The notes under the pieces are model-generated. The model was not told where the DNA came from. It was given only the letters and a program-made list of their open reading frames with translations, and did no database searches. A program made the translations under genes and the position numbers. Source: Bimastos eiseni (lineage: Eukaryota > Annelida > Clitellata > Crassiclitellata > Lumbricidae). From it: 64,000 nt of DNA. Below are positions 54,744 to 64,000 of this stretch, piece after piece. The DNA lies in assembly GCA_959347315.1 (NCBI GenBank), contig OY365807.1:11437287-11501286 (forward strand), given 5' to 3'. Positions within the stretch are counted from its first letter, which is position 1. Each line of letters opens with the position of its first letter.

Positions 54744-57700
54744 GTATGTATGCATCGCTTACTCCAGGTCATACGTTTCATCAACTGCTGAAGATTGCTT
54801 TTCCGGTTGGCTTTGGTCAGGAGTGCCTTTGAGTTGGGATCTTAGGAAAGCACTAGATAAATATTGACTGATTATGTGATGAATTCTGTTTGTGTCTTGT
54901 TCTTTCCATTCTATCATTCATGAAGCTCCATTTGTGTGAAATCCACCCAAGAGTTTAGATTTCTGATCTGCCACTTAAAGAGATGACCCATCACCAAAGC
55001 ATTCTTTTGCTACAGTAATCACCCATATAATATTTTTTAAATTTTGTGTTTTCCAAATAGAGAATAGCGAGTATCGATTATAGATTTGTTTCATCTGATA
55101 GTCTTCGGTTTTAGATTTGTAGAATTTTGTAGATCTGCCACCTGTTTGTTAACAGTTTAACAATTTGCAACAGGTTTTGCAGCATCTGTCAATTGTAATG
55201 AAGTTGTACACAATTTCTAATTTATATTACTTAATTTATTTTACTTTTATTGATTTTTAGCGCTTGGACGTAAAGTCGCTGTCATTAACCTCGATCCCGC
55301 GAATGATAGTTTGCCATACAAGTGCTCAGTTGACATTTCTGAACTTATTACGATTGACGATGTGATGGACAGAGCTGGGTTCGGCCCAAATGGTGGCCTC
55401 GTCTTCTGCATAGAGTACCTTGAAAAGAACCTGGATTGGCTGAAGGTACACCTGGACAAACTCGGAGGCCAGTACTACCTCCTCTTTGACTGTCCTGGCC
55501 AGGTTGAGCTGTACACGCATAACAGCGCGATACGAAATATTTTTACAGAGCTGACACAGAAATGGAACCATCATCTTGCTGCGGTTCATTTAGTCGACTC
55601 TCACTACTGCAGTGATCCAGCAAAGTTCATATCTGTCATCTTCACTACTCTAGCGACTATGATCCAGATCGAGTTACCCCATGTCAATGTTCTATCAAAG
55701 GCGGATCTTATTGAGAAATACGGACGCCTGCCTTTTAACTTGGACTTCTTCACAGAAGTTTTGGATTTGTCGTACTTGATGGAGCACTTCTCAGTAGGTT
55801 TCAGTTAATTTGATAAATTTGTGCTTTGCTTGGTGATTTGAGGGTAATGTTTTTGAGTGACAATGTTGATGTTTGGTGAGTGAGTGTTGAGGTTCATGTT
55901 TAGTTAGGCAATGTGAAGTTTATCTTGTGTATGGCAATACTGAAGTTAAGATTTCAATTGACAATTTAAGCAAAACTGCTTTAGTTGAAATTTCATGCAA
56001 ATGCTTTTGAATGGTTATATTGAGTGGTATATTTAAGGTGGCAACTTGCCAACTTTGGTAATCTTTTCATCGACACTGTGCAAGTAATACAGAATTTTTT
56101 GTTTTTTATGTACAGTAAAGTTGCTTTAATTAGATAGTATGTCTGTTCTGCAGGAGGATCCATTTTTCAAAAAATATCGTAAGCTGAATGAGGCAATGGT
56201 TGGCATCATAACAGATTACAGTCTTGTGAACTTTGTAGCCCTGCATGTAGAGGTAAGCCATTTTACACATTCTTATTTACACACTTTTAGTAGGGTTTAA
56301 CCTAGGACCTTTAAGGGGAAAATTCCCTATGATTTATTCCCCACCAGATAAATGTTAAAAAAATAATAATACTGTTGAGCTGTTGTTGACATTATAATAT
56401 TTATTCAAATGAATCAATCAAAAACACTTAATATAGCGCCCCTTCAAGATATCTACCCAGATGCGCTCCTGGCCTAATCCTTAACAGTTTTATGAGAGGC
56501 GTAAAATGAAGATGAGGAGTTCTTAGGTAGGAGACGGAGCTCTATGGGAAGTTCTTTCCAGATTGTAGGTCCCACGCCCAAGAAAGCCCGATTCTGCATT
56601 ATGGAAGTGCGTGCAAAAGGGACAATCAGGTCGCCATGAAATGCAGAGCAAAGTGGTCGTCGACCACTACTGGCAGTGATAGGGCGACATAGCTCCTGCA
56701 ATTCAGCAGGTGCAGTACCGCCAAGGCAGCGCCAGACTGAGGTAGATATCCTAAATGAGATGCGCTGTGGTAGAGGCAACCAATGTAGGACATCCAGCAT
56801 GTACTCGGATACCTGACCTGTTCTGAAAATCCCACCAATCAGTCGCACAGCCACACGCAAAACCCGCTCCAAACGCCCAATCCGAACTTTGGGGTGCCCA
56901 GCATATATTGAGGAGCAATAGTCAAGGCGACTGGTAACAAAGGCATGAACCAGAGTAGCTGCGGCGCTGAGGGTAAGAGAGTGAGATATTACTCGCAATT
57001 GGTGAAGCTGGTAAAAGCAATTTCGAGAGACATTATTGACATGTTGAGCAAAGGTGAGCAATGCCAGAGAAAGTGAAGAGAGGAAACTGGGCAGAGAGGG
57101 TGCAGAGATATTATATGAACTATTATTATAATATAATAATAGTTCATAATAATAGTTCATAAGAAAGATAATACAAATATTAATTTGTACTATCTTTCAA
57201 ATTTCAAAATGCTTTGTTACTTGAACAATTAGTAAAACTACATCATTACAATATGACATCCTTATTCAGAAGTTGCATCCTTCTTGGTTGGTTTGTGTAC
57301 CATTTGTAAACTATTTCTGCTACTTGTATCCTGGTCAGCTATTCATGACCATCTTGAAGATTAGACGATTCAAGTGATTTGTCACCGTGTCAAGCACTGT
57401 GGTAGTTCATTCATGACCAATTCATACTGGAAAATGACCTTTCCACAGGTTGTTCTGCTGTTGCTTCGATCACTCGTTACGAGTATTATATTGATATTGC
57501 ATCGGAGCAGCAGCAGAACGAGTTGCTGAACTTGATGGCGCAAGAAATTATTATTATTAAATATTTTTATTAAAGTCTTACTTCACTTCTATCAACAATG
57601 AAATGATATGCAATTCTGTTAAAGATGAATGCTTAATATGCTATCATTACATTCACTTCAGTCATTCATTTCTAAAATTTACATAGCTTCCTCAAGAAGC

Positions 57701-59014
57701 CTACTCAGAGGCAATTTCATCCCAATGATGGCCAACCATTTCCAAGGTGGAAATTTAAAATACATTAAACTATCAGGTCTTATAGTGTAAACATTTTGTT
57801 AAGATTACTAATTTAAATGCTACCATTACAGTGTGAAAAAACAAATAAATATAAAAATAGGTGCAATGCGCATGGATATTCATCACTCTGGCCCTCGCTC
57901 GCCACCTCCACATACTTTGATTCACCAGAAGAAGGATGTGAGGGCTAGATTAAACACCCTAGGAGCAAGTGTAGTCCCTAAAGGCAGTGTTTCCCAACCT
58001 GAGTGCTACAGCACTTGAGGGTCCCATTGCTGACAGCACCTGTGACTACTATTTTAAACTTAAAGCAGTGTTGTGAAACAGCCGAAACGGTTACATACAT
58101 GGAATATACAGAGTCTGGAAACCTAATTAGAATATTTAATGAATTAACTGGAGGAAAATTAATGAAATTACGACTGATATCATTAACTAAATTATCTCTA
58201 ATAAGAGATGGTGCCTTGCACTGAAAAAGGTTGGGAACCACTACTTTAAGGGTTCGTATGTAAACAATGTTGCAGACTTCCTTCAAACTTAGGGCATCAG
58301 CATATTGTCCTCATACCCCTTCGAGGACATCTGTCCTTCAGATGAGTGCTAAAGCCTATATAGATAGGACTATCCTGGTTTGCTGGGTAGGTGGGTACTT
58401 TGACACTGCCATGCCAGACTGGGGCTCTAATTATTATTATTATTGGCTCCATTACAGTGACATGTGTTTGCCCAAGTGGGGTTTAAGACACATGCTGTAG
58501 TGACATACATATAGCTGCATGTACGGAATGTGTATGCCGAAGTTCAGATTGGGCATGACCTTTGTCTCCCTGCTTGGGACTGGCACTGCGTGAGTGCTAG
58601 CAGTGGTGGAGTTTCTTTTTGTTGTACACTGGAGCATCTTTAAAACAGTTTTGGGAGTATCGTCAAATGACTTAATATATGCTGCAAGTTATCATCACAC
58701 TTCTTGGGAATTTATGTAGAGCATGTCAGCAAGTCTATTGACTTGTTCTTTTCCTTGCATTTATTTTTGTTAAAGTCATGAATTCAATGCCAAATCATAT
58801 GTTTTTTTCACTTCAGGACAGGGAGAGTTTGTTACGAGTTCTAAAAGCTATTGACCTTGCCACGGGATACAACTTTCAGAGTATGGAGGAAAGCAATCTG
58901 CAGTTGCTAATGTCATCTGCAGTTGCAGCAGAGTTTGAATACGAAAAAATTGGAAAAATCCAAGAAAAGTTTGTAGGAGCAAATGAGACTGTCGATTTTC
59001 CAGATGGAGATTAG
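54665..59014 (+). CDS. GPN2: GPN-loop GTPase 2, whole gene
   Basis: Four coding exons (54665-54743, 55261-55793, 56154-56252, 58817-59014) join in phase to 302 aa, close to the roughly 310 aa of vertebrate GPN2. Walker A is GPPGSGKTT (8-16). The GPN insertion is G68-P69-N70 in GFGPNGGL. G3 is DCPGQVE (103-109) and the base-recognition motif is SKAD (172-175). [17 protein letters not shown] and [15 protein letters not shown] mark it as GPN2 rather than GPN1 or GPN3. GPN proteins are cytoplasmic dimeric GTPases needed for RNA polymerase II assembly and nuclear import. No residue expected for activity is missing. Confidence 0.95.
54780..54870 (+). mobile_element. LINE 3' tail in GPN2 intron 1
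   Basis: GGTCAGGAGTGCCTTTGAGT then AAGCACTAGATAAATATTGA: the same tail type as the copies at 38.98 and 41.22 kb. Confidence 0.6.
55261..55793 (+). CDS. GPN2: GPN2 exon 2
   Basis: Residues 27-204, from (A)[15 protein letters not shown] to LSYLMEHFS. The acceptor is TGATTTTTAG and the donor TCA|GTAGGT, phase 0. It contains the GPN, G3 and SKAD motifs. Confidence 0.96.
56154..56252 (+). CDS. GPN2: GPN2 exon 3
   Basis: Exactly 33 codons: [18 protein letters not shown] then [15 protein letters not shown]. The acceptor is TTCTGCAG and the donor GAG|GTAAGC, both phase 0. It parallels the DPFFRHYRQLNEKL block of vertebrate GPN2. Confidence 0.96.
56401..57160 (-). pseudogene. LINE reverse transcriptase C-terminal fragment
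   Basis: About 200 codons remain open, with [47 protein letters not shown] and (GPTIW)KELPIELRL: the thumb and tail region of L2/CR1-type non-LTR retrotransposons. The 5' end is truncated, as usual for LINE copies. The 3' end reads AAGGGGCGCTATATTAAGTG on the minus strand, tying it to the other tails in the window. It lies antisense in GPN2 intron 3. Confidence 0.88.
57161..58816 (+). other. rest of GPN2 intron 3
   Basis: Intronic. Frames at 57833-58018 and 57978-58286 match nothing recognised, and no splice-consistent exon is needed because exons 3 and 4 join in phase. The repeated phrases around 57990-58250 (TTTCCCAACCTGAG..., GGTTGGGAACCAC) face each other as an inverted repeat, suggesting a small hAT-like MITE. 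Confidence 0.5.
58817..59014 (+). CDS. GPN2: GPN2 exon 4 and stop
   Basis: [20 protein letters not shown] and on to [14 protein letters not shown], stop TAG at 59012-59014. The acceptor is TTTTTCACTTCAG, phase 0. KAIDLATGY parallels the vertebrate QAVDKANGY. Confidence 0.95.
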   Translation, partial: DRESLLRVLKAIDLATGYNFQSMEESNLQLLMSSAVAAEFEYEKIGKIQEKFVGANETVDFPDGD

Positions 59015-59470
59015 CAAGTCCTTGCAGTTGGAACTGTTTCAGATTAGACGCTTGATGTTGACACTTTTAAGAACATGGAGAGTTGATGTGATGTTTTGAT
59101 GTAAAGTTTAGAATGTAAATTTATGCTTCAAATGAGATTTTTATTTTTGCAGAAAAGTCAAATTTCATAAGACTCCCAAATTTTGGGAAATTTTTCTTAC
59201 TGAGTTCTTGTTTCATTAATTTTCTAAACTTCGTCTAGTTTTCAGCCTCTGTGTTTAATTCAGGGTTGGAAGGATGATTGCAAATGGATAATAGGGGATT
59301 GTCCAGATGACATGCACACAAGGTTGGAGAGGTTATGCTGAATGCCAACTTCTGCATCCAAGTATAGTACTTGATATAGTTTATGGTACTTTTTTCCTTA
59401 ACACCACCTTCAGTCGAAGAGCAGGTGGTCTTAAATGGCATCTAGTTAGAGCCCCTTTTCTGGATGCTGC

Positions 59471-59476
59471 AATAAA
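59471..59476 (+). terminator. GPN2 poly(A) signal
   Basis: AATAAA about 460 bp after the GPN2 stop, followed by a T/G-rich stretch. The first canonical signal after the stop. Confidence 0.65.
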
Positions 59477-59889
59477 AGTGTCCCATCCAGAGTAACCGTT
59501 ATCTGTGTTAGATCAGCAATGAATTGATTTGCATTGCTCTGTTGCCTTGGCAGTCCACACAAATGTGGCATCTACAAAGGGGTAGTAAGCTAAACCTTCA
59601 AAAATTTATCAGCGCCCACAAAAACCACGTCAGGGACAACAGCTTATAGTTTACAATAACCAGGCTTCTCTGTTCGTTCCGGTGCCATCAAAATCTGAGC
59701 AGGCCAGGCAGAGGAGACAGCATGGAGTGGTTATCGGTGGTAGTGATGGTGGGCACGTGGTGGTGCAGGATTCGAAGCAGAATGGGATAGCATGAAGAGT
59801 TAGGTTTTCAGTTGCCAATGGAAAGTAGCAAAGGAGAGTGCAAGGGAGGGAGTGGTTATAATTGTTATGCGAGATATAATGATGTGAGA

Positions 59890-60323
59890 GGGCCGTCCAC
59901 ATATTACGAATGCAGCAAAGAGAAGGGGTTTCGAAATTCGGCGATTTTGCGTACGGTGAGGGGAGGGGTCAAAAAAATATGTACGTACGCAAATATAACT
60001 GTCTGTGACGTCCACACTGCAGAATATTAAAATCAGAACTGTAAACGCAATCGCAGACTATATTCCTGCTTAATCAATTTATTGTAATACTAAAACTTTT
60101 CAAAATGCAAGTACTGTTAGTGTTTTATTTCTTCATAACATTTGACAAATCTAAGCTTTTGAATATAATGCTTAACAAAAGAAATAGTCTATGGTAAAAT
60201 CAATGTCTTAAATGTACGTATGCATAGGGGAGGGATCCACGAAATGTGCGCGGTGCAACAGAGGGAGGGGTGTCAGAAAATCCGAATTTTTTTGCGTACG
60301 TAATAATTATGTGGATGTGCCCC
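59890..60323 (+). mobile_element. MITE family A, copy 3
   Basis: Left end GGGCCGTCCACATATTACG, right end (reverse complement) GGGGCACATCCACATAATTA. Internal GCGTACGTAATAA and GACGTCCACACTGCAG are shared with copies 1 and 2. No clear TA duplication. Confidence 0.82.
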
Positions 60324-61734
60324 AAAGGTCTTTTTGGAGTGTGTTCGAAGGAGCTGAAGTATAGCTAGGCTGGTTTGGTTAATTGCCAATAAAGATGAAT
60401 TCTACTTTGAAGGGTTAAAGCATAGTGTGTTGGTGGTCATCCAGGCCGATCTGTGGGTGATAATACTACTACTTGATTTAATACAGCTGTTCAGGAGTCA
60501 GAGGAGAAAGGTATGAACAGTTGTGTAACGTCAGCTTGATCAACTGCCTCGGATGAAGAAATGAGTTTGCTGAAGGATATGGAAGAAAGTAAGATACATG
60601 GGGACAAGCAGAATGGGAGGTCAAAAGTAGGGTATGAAATGCATTTCATGGAAAACCCCTTGTAGCCTATTGTAATGTAGTTATTATATTGTGACTGATG
60701 ATGAAGAATTTCCATTTATTTTCAAACTGACAACAACGCAGTGTGATTACAGACACAGTATGTATGAATAAATGATGTCGACAGCCATGCAAGGCGTCCA
60801 TTACGTTAGGAATTTAATTTAACATCGCCGGCACAGGTATCAAACTCGGTTACTCAGCTCTGCACCTCGTTACGACAGGGGCAGAGACTTTGTGGGTAGG
60901 AGAGGACAGTCCCCTCTAAAATTTCAGGTGGAGGGGATAGAGCTACTAATACCCCCAAATATCTCATAAATATTAAACATTTCTAGTGTTTTCCACTGTT
61001 CATCTTTTTTGATGCACCCATGCTTGGGTAATCAAATCTAAATTTTTTCAGACTGTCCCCACACCCCAGTTTAGTCCACCCGTCTCCCCAAACCCAGGAC
61101 CAAGTCTCCGCCTATCCATTACGTTATACATCTAATTTAACCAACACCGCTGGTATCACCCTATGAGTATCGAATTCGGTTCCTCAGCTCTGTGCCCCAG
61201 TGTGTTATCCATTTCATATTTTACATTAAGAAACTCCAGTTCTACTTACAGCCTTTTGTTTCCACATCCCATGATTATGACTTAATCATACTTGTAAACA
61301 AGTGTGGAAGTTACAAAACCTGGATTCCAATTTTTCATTGTTGACTTAGAACCATCACCTCAACAAATATATAAAATGCAAATACGTACATACGATACTT
61401 TGATCATTGAGCTCAAGCCATAAAGGATTAGATTGTTAGAACTAGATGCACTTAAGTTAAAGAACAGTAGCAGCGGGGTTAGCTTATTTAATGGGACAGC
61501 AGCAGTCTATCTAATTAATGTTTTAAGCGTGTTATTCCGTTTTAGCGTCTTTATAAATTGAATTGTTTATAAAGAGTATCGGCCTTGGTCTTGGACTACT
61601 CGGTCTCGAGATTTTGGTCTCTTGCCCAACACTGAAGCTATTAAATTACTAAATTATGAAACATAATCAATAACATTTCAAGAAATAATTTTCATCTTTT
61701 AAGCTACTAAACTAATAATAATTGAGGCATATGT
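60324..61734. other. intergenic between GPN2 and GPR107
   Basis: No gene recognised. An ATTAAA on the minus strand at 61487-61492, about 245 bp past the GPR107 stop, could be its poly(A) signal. Confidence 0.5.
60800..61200. repeat. diverged direct repeat pair
   Basis: CATTACGTTAGGAATTTAATT...GGTATCAAACTCGGTTACTC AGCTCTG (about 60800-60867) recurs as CATTACGTTATACATCTAAT...GAATTCGGTTCCTC AGCTCTG (about 61117-61198). The shared end, on the minus strand, matches the SINE-like repeat at 570-610. Confidence 0.65.
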
Positions 61735-63357
61735 CTAACTCACACTTCCATCTAGAGCCGTTTCATCATCGCTCTGCGAAACTTGGAGCCAAGGATTGTT
61801 GCTAGTGGGATGAAACTTATAGCCAGTCATCAGAAAGAATGCAAGAGTAGCAACTTCAACAAAACACACTTCCAGCCATTCATATCTAGCTGGAAAGGTT
61901 ATGCTCAGCAGCAATGCAATGATCCGTGTAAAGTATAAGTAACAGGAAACCAGGATACAAAAATGTCGAAATATCTTCAGTTTCTCTAGGTCAATAGCCT
62001 CCTTCCCAGCTGTCTGTGAAGCCCGCTGCAGGTGGCGAACTATCCGGACAACATGATAGAGAATAGCACCACAGCAGAGCAAATCGCCGAGTATGAAGAT
62101 GTTTTTCCACATGCTATACGTCGACTGGTCTTTTTCCAACTCCGACAGGAAGATTGTTGCTACATTTGTCAGAATCTGCAGAAGAACGACGATGACGAAT
62201 ATTTTCTTATCACAGCCTGAGAGGTTACGCTTTACGATTGTCCAGCCTGCTCCAATCAGCACAATTGTGGCAAACATAAATATGCCATGCATTAGATGGA
62301 CAATGTAGAACAGAATAGCAAATGTCTCCTCCTTTTGACCTTCTGCCTCAATGACTTGAAAGTTGACCCCGTGGAGCAGAAGAGACGTTGATTTTATGTA
62401 CATTACAAACAGCATTAGATAGTGAATCTTGAACACTCCCTCTTGTGAGGAGCAGAGTATGTAGAACCAGATGCTTCCAATGAGGAAATAAACAACCGAG
62501 AGGACAAAGAACATGATCGGAAGTGGCATCTGACCAACCGATAAAAAGTTTCCATTGTTGTTCTCTGCCATTTCCACTGTTAGATTAACAGGCGTCCTTC
62601 TGCAGTTATGAAATGCCAAATTGTACTGCCCCATAACTTTTGCATCAGTAAACCGTACAGCAAAGTGAACTTCATAGCGAACTTCATGGCCATAATTAAA
62701 TGGATATGGAGTAATTGGGATTATATCCACGGACACAAAATCAGGTTCACCAGACAAGGCCAATCCATCTTCCGTGACGGTTGCAACAGGAGTCGGTGCA
62801 GCACTGACGCTGTCATTCGCAATATTTTCTGCATCCCTTTTCTTACGAGTCAAAAAGGACAGTGGAATCTTGTAGGCGCCTTGCTTTGATTTCCACCTTT
62901 CACCCCCAGTCGGGTTGTCGCTGATAAAATCTTGAAGGGTAATTGTCAGATTCTTGAGATCTCCATTTCGAATTATTCTCATTTGCAGTGGTACAGAGTG
63001 TTTGAACTCGACGAAGAAGAAGACAATAGAAGCTGCAAAGTCATTTAGGTCTGTAAACAGACATGCACTTTCTTCACTATGCCCGAAAGAAAATAATTCA
63101 CTTTGACCATGCAGAGATTTCTCCAAAGTAAACACATAAGCAAAGCTGTCGTTCCCTGGAAATGATATTTCAGATACCTTCACTGCCAAATAACCCTTTT
63201 CAAGAAAGCCAAACCTAGTCAGAATTACATGATTTTGGTAATCGCGCTTAAGCCTTAATGTGTGCTTTCTTGCTGCCACTGAAGCAAAAACGACAAGATA
63301 AAGTAACAGACGACACAATACAACAAACGAATTCCGTGTCATCGCCATTTTTTCCAA
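61735..63357 (-). CDS. GPR107: GPR107/GPR108-family Golgi membrane protein
   Basis: A single uninterrupted 540-codon frame. Residues 1-29 form a signal peptide (FVVLCRLLLYLVVFASVAA). A luminal domain of about 250 residues carries sequons at N69, N136, N181 and N258 and a furin-type RKKR at 171-174. Apart from the signal peptide, its only cysteines are C99 and C252, one on each side of that site. Seven hydrophobic helices follow at about 280-302, 309-329, 346-368, 386-404, 418-438, 462-486 and 492-512. The tail GYKFHPTSNNPWLQVSQ is the family hallmark. GPR107 cycles through the trans-Golgi and serves endosome-to-Golgi traffic. GPR107 versus GPR108 is unresolved. Vertebrate orthologues have many introns; this copy has none. 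Confidence 0.93.
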   Translation of the reverse strand: MEKMAMTRNSFVVLCRLLLYLVVFASVAARKHTLRLKRDYQNHVILTRFGFLEKGYLAVKVSEISFPGNDSFAYVFTLEKSLHGQSELFSFGHSEESACLFTDLNDFAASIVFFFVEFKHSVPLQMRIIRNGDLKNLTITLQDFISDNPTGGERWKSKQGAYKIPLSFLTRKKRDAENIANDSVSAAPTPVATVTEDGLALSGEPDFVSVDIIPITPYPFNYGHEVRYEVHFAVRFTDAKVMGQYNLAFHNCRRTPVNLTVEMAENNNGNFLSVGQMPLPIMFFVLSVVYFLIGSIWFYILCSSQEGVFKIHYLMLFVMYIKSTSLLLHGVNFQVIEAEGQKEETFAILFYIVHLMHGIFMFATIVLIGAGWTIVKRNLSGCDKKIFVIVVLLQILTNVATIFLSELEKDQSTYSMWKNIFILGDLLCCGAILYHVVRIVRHLQRASQTAGKEAIDLEKLKIFRHFCILVSCYLYFTRIIALLLSITFPARYEWLEVCFVEVATLAFFLMTGYKFHPTSNNPWLQVSQSDDETALDGSVS

Positions 63358-63624
63358 ATCACCGAATACCCATCGCTGTGGCCAATCAAACAGAATATTT
63401 TCAAGGCATAGAAGGTCTACAGTACGTGTAAGCCAGCTACCAAATGACAGTCCCGTTTGATTTATTTGTAATAACCTAATTATTGTAGGTCTTAGTTCTT
63501 ACATCGTGGGCCATACCATTGAGATTTGTTATATACACTAGAGGGAGTATCGAGTATCTATGGTGAAGTCACCGCATAAAAACGACCTTGACCGCAACGT
63601 TCGCCGGCAAGACAGTTTCTCAAA
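63358..63624. promoter_or_regulatory. probable divergent promoter region
   Basis: About 270 bp separate the GPR107 start (minus) from the THAP-like fragment (plus). No TATA box stands out. Inferred from gene layout only. Confidence 0.3.
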
Positions 63625-63716
63625 ATGTCGAAATGATCAACTTTAAACTGTGTAGCGTATGGATGTAACAATTTGTTCACGTCAGAGAACAAGGCTGCTG
63701 GAATATCATTTCATTT
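63625..63716 (+). pseudogene. THAP-like zinc finger first exon, apparently broken
   Basis: After ATG at 63625 the frame reads MSK, then TGA at 63634-63636, then STLNCVAYGCNNLFTSENKA and AGISFHL, and meets a good donor TT|GTAAGT. C-VAYG-C and SFH match the start of the C2CH THAP finger (C-x4-C ... FHxFP). No other in-frame ATG lies between the stop and the cysteines. It may be a pseudogene, or the true start may be in an upstream exon. The rest would be beyond or near the window edge. Confidence 0.4.
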
Positions 63717-64000
63717 GTAAGTTGCTATTTTGTGTGTTTTATCTAAATTTGTAATGCGTAAGCCTCGGACGGAAATGAAACTGTCGCGTTTAAGCCTGAA
63801 TGTCTGCCGGCCGCTTGTTTTTTTAGTTGAATGGTAACCACAAACTCATTTAATTCAAAGAATTTGTAGAGCGAACAGAGTGATTTGAGGATTGGAGTTG
63901 TATGATGATGCTCGGGCGTTCTGGTATCAGCTTGAATTAGTAAGTTTTGGGTCTCATTTTCATTGTGGTCACACTCCAAGCGAATGACGTTTTCGTGTTT
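63717..64000. other. right edge, nothing recognised
   Basis: If the THAP-like exon is real, this is its intron. The minus frame at 63743-63979 has no recognisable product. Confidence 0.4.

Overview
This is AT-rich nuclear DNA from an animal: genes are split by GT-AG introns, introns are long, and the gaps are full of microsatellites, LINE remnants, tRNA-derived SINE-like repeats and short inverted-repeat DNA transposons (MITEs). The nuclear receptor in it has E75-type rather than Rev-erb-type residues in its second zinc finger, which points to a protostome invertebrate. A lophotrochozoan such as a mollusc, annelid or brachiopod is my best guess, but the phylum cannot be fixed from the sequence alone.

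Three protein-coding genes are well supported. (1) An E75/NR1D-type nuclear receptor lies on the minus strand from about 34.8 kb down to 5.2 kb. I rebuilt eleven coding exons whose splice phases all agree (1,048 codons with the shorter first exon), plus a possible alternative first coding exon. The DNA-binding domain is split over three exons, one only 38 nt long. The ligand-binding domain keeps the Cys-Pro and His positions that hold heme in E75 and Rev-erb proteins. (2) GPN2, a GPN-loop GTPase, lies on the plus strand at 54.67-59.01 kb in four coding exons (302 aa) with a poly(A) signal. (3) A GPR107/GPR108-family seven-helix Golgi protein lies on the minus strand at 61.7-63.4 kb and is intronless (540 aa). 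Opposite it, at the right edge, is a fragment resembling the start of a THAP zinc finger, with an in-frame stop just after the first ATG.

Region by region: 1-5.2 kb is intergenic with a SINE-like repeat, a MITE and a 44-bp tandem duplication. 5.2-14.3 kb holds ten E75 exons; their introns carry a palindromic tandem array and a pyrimidine minisatellite. 14.3-34.7 kb is the roughly 20-kb first E75 intron, with a perfect (TCA)162 microsatellite, SINE copies, a hAT-like element and a foldback element. 34.8-54.6 kb is a gene desert made largely of repeats, including a 1.67-kb element with an 8-bp target duplication and another MITE nested inside. 54.6-64 kb holds GPN2 (with LINE debris in two introns), another MITE, and GPR107.

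The three genes have no evident shared pathway. E75 is a nuclear transcription factor, GPN2 serves RNA polymerase II assembly, and GPR107 works in Golgi trafficking. All coordinates, phases and motifs were read by eye; no search was run.
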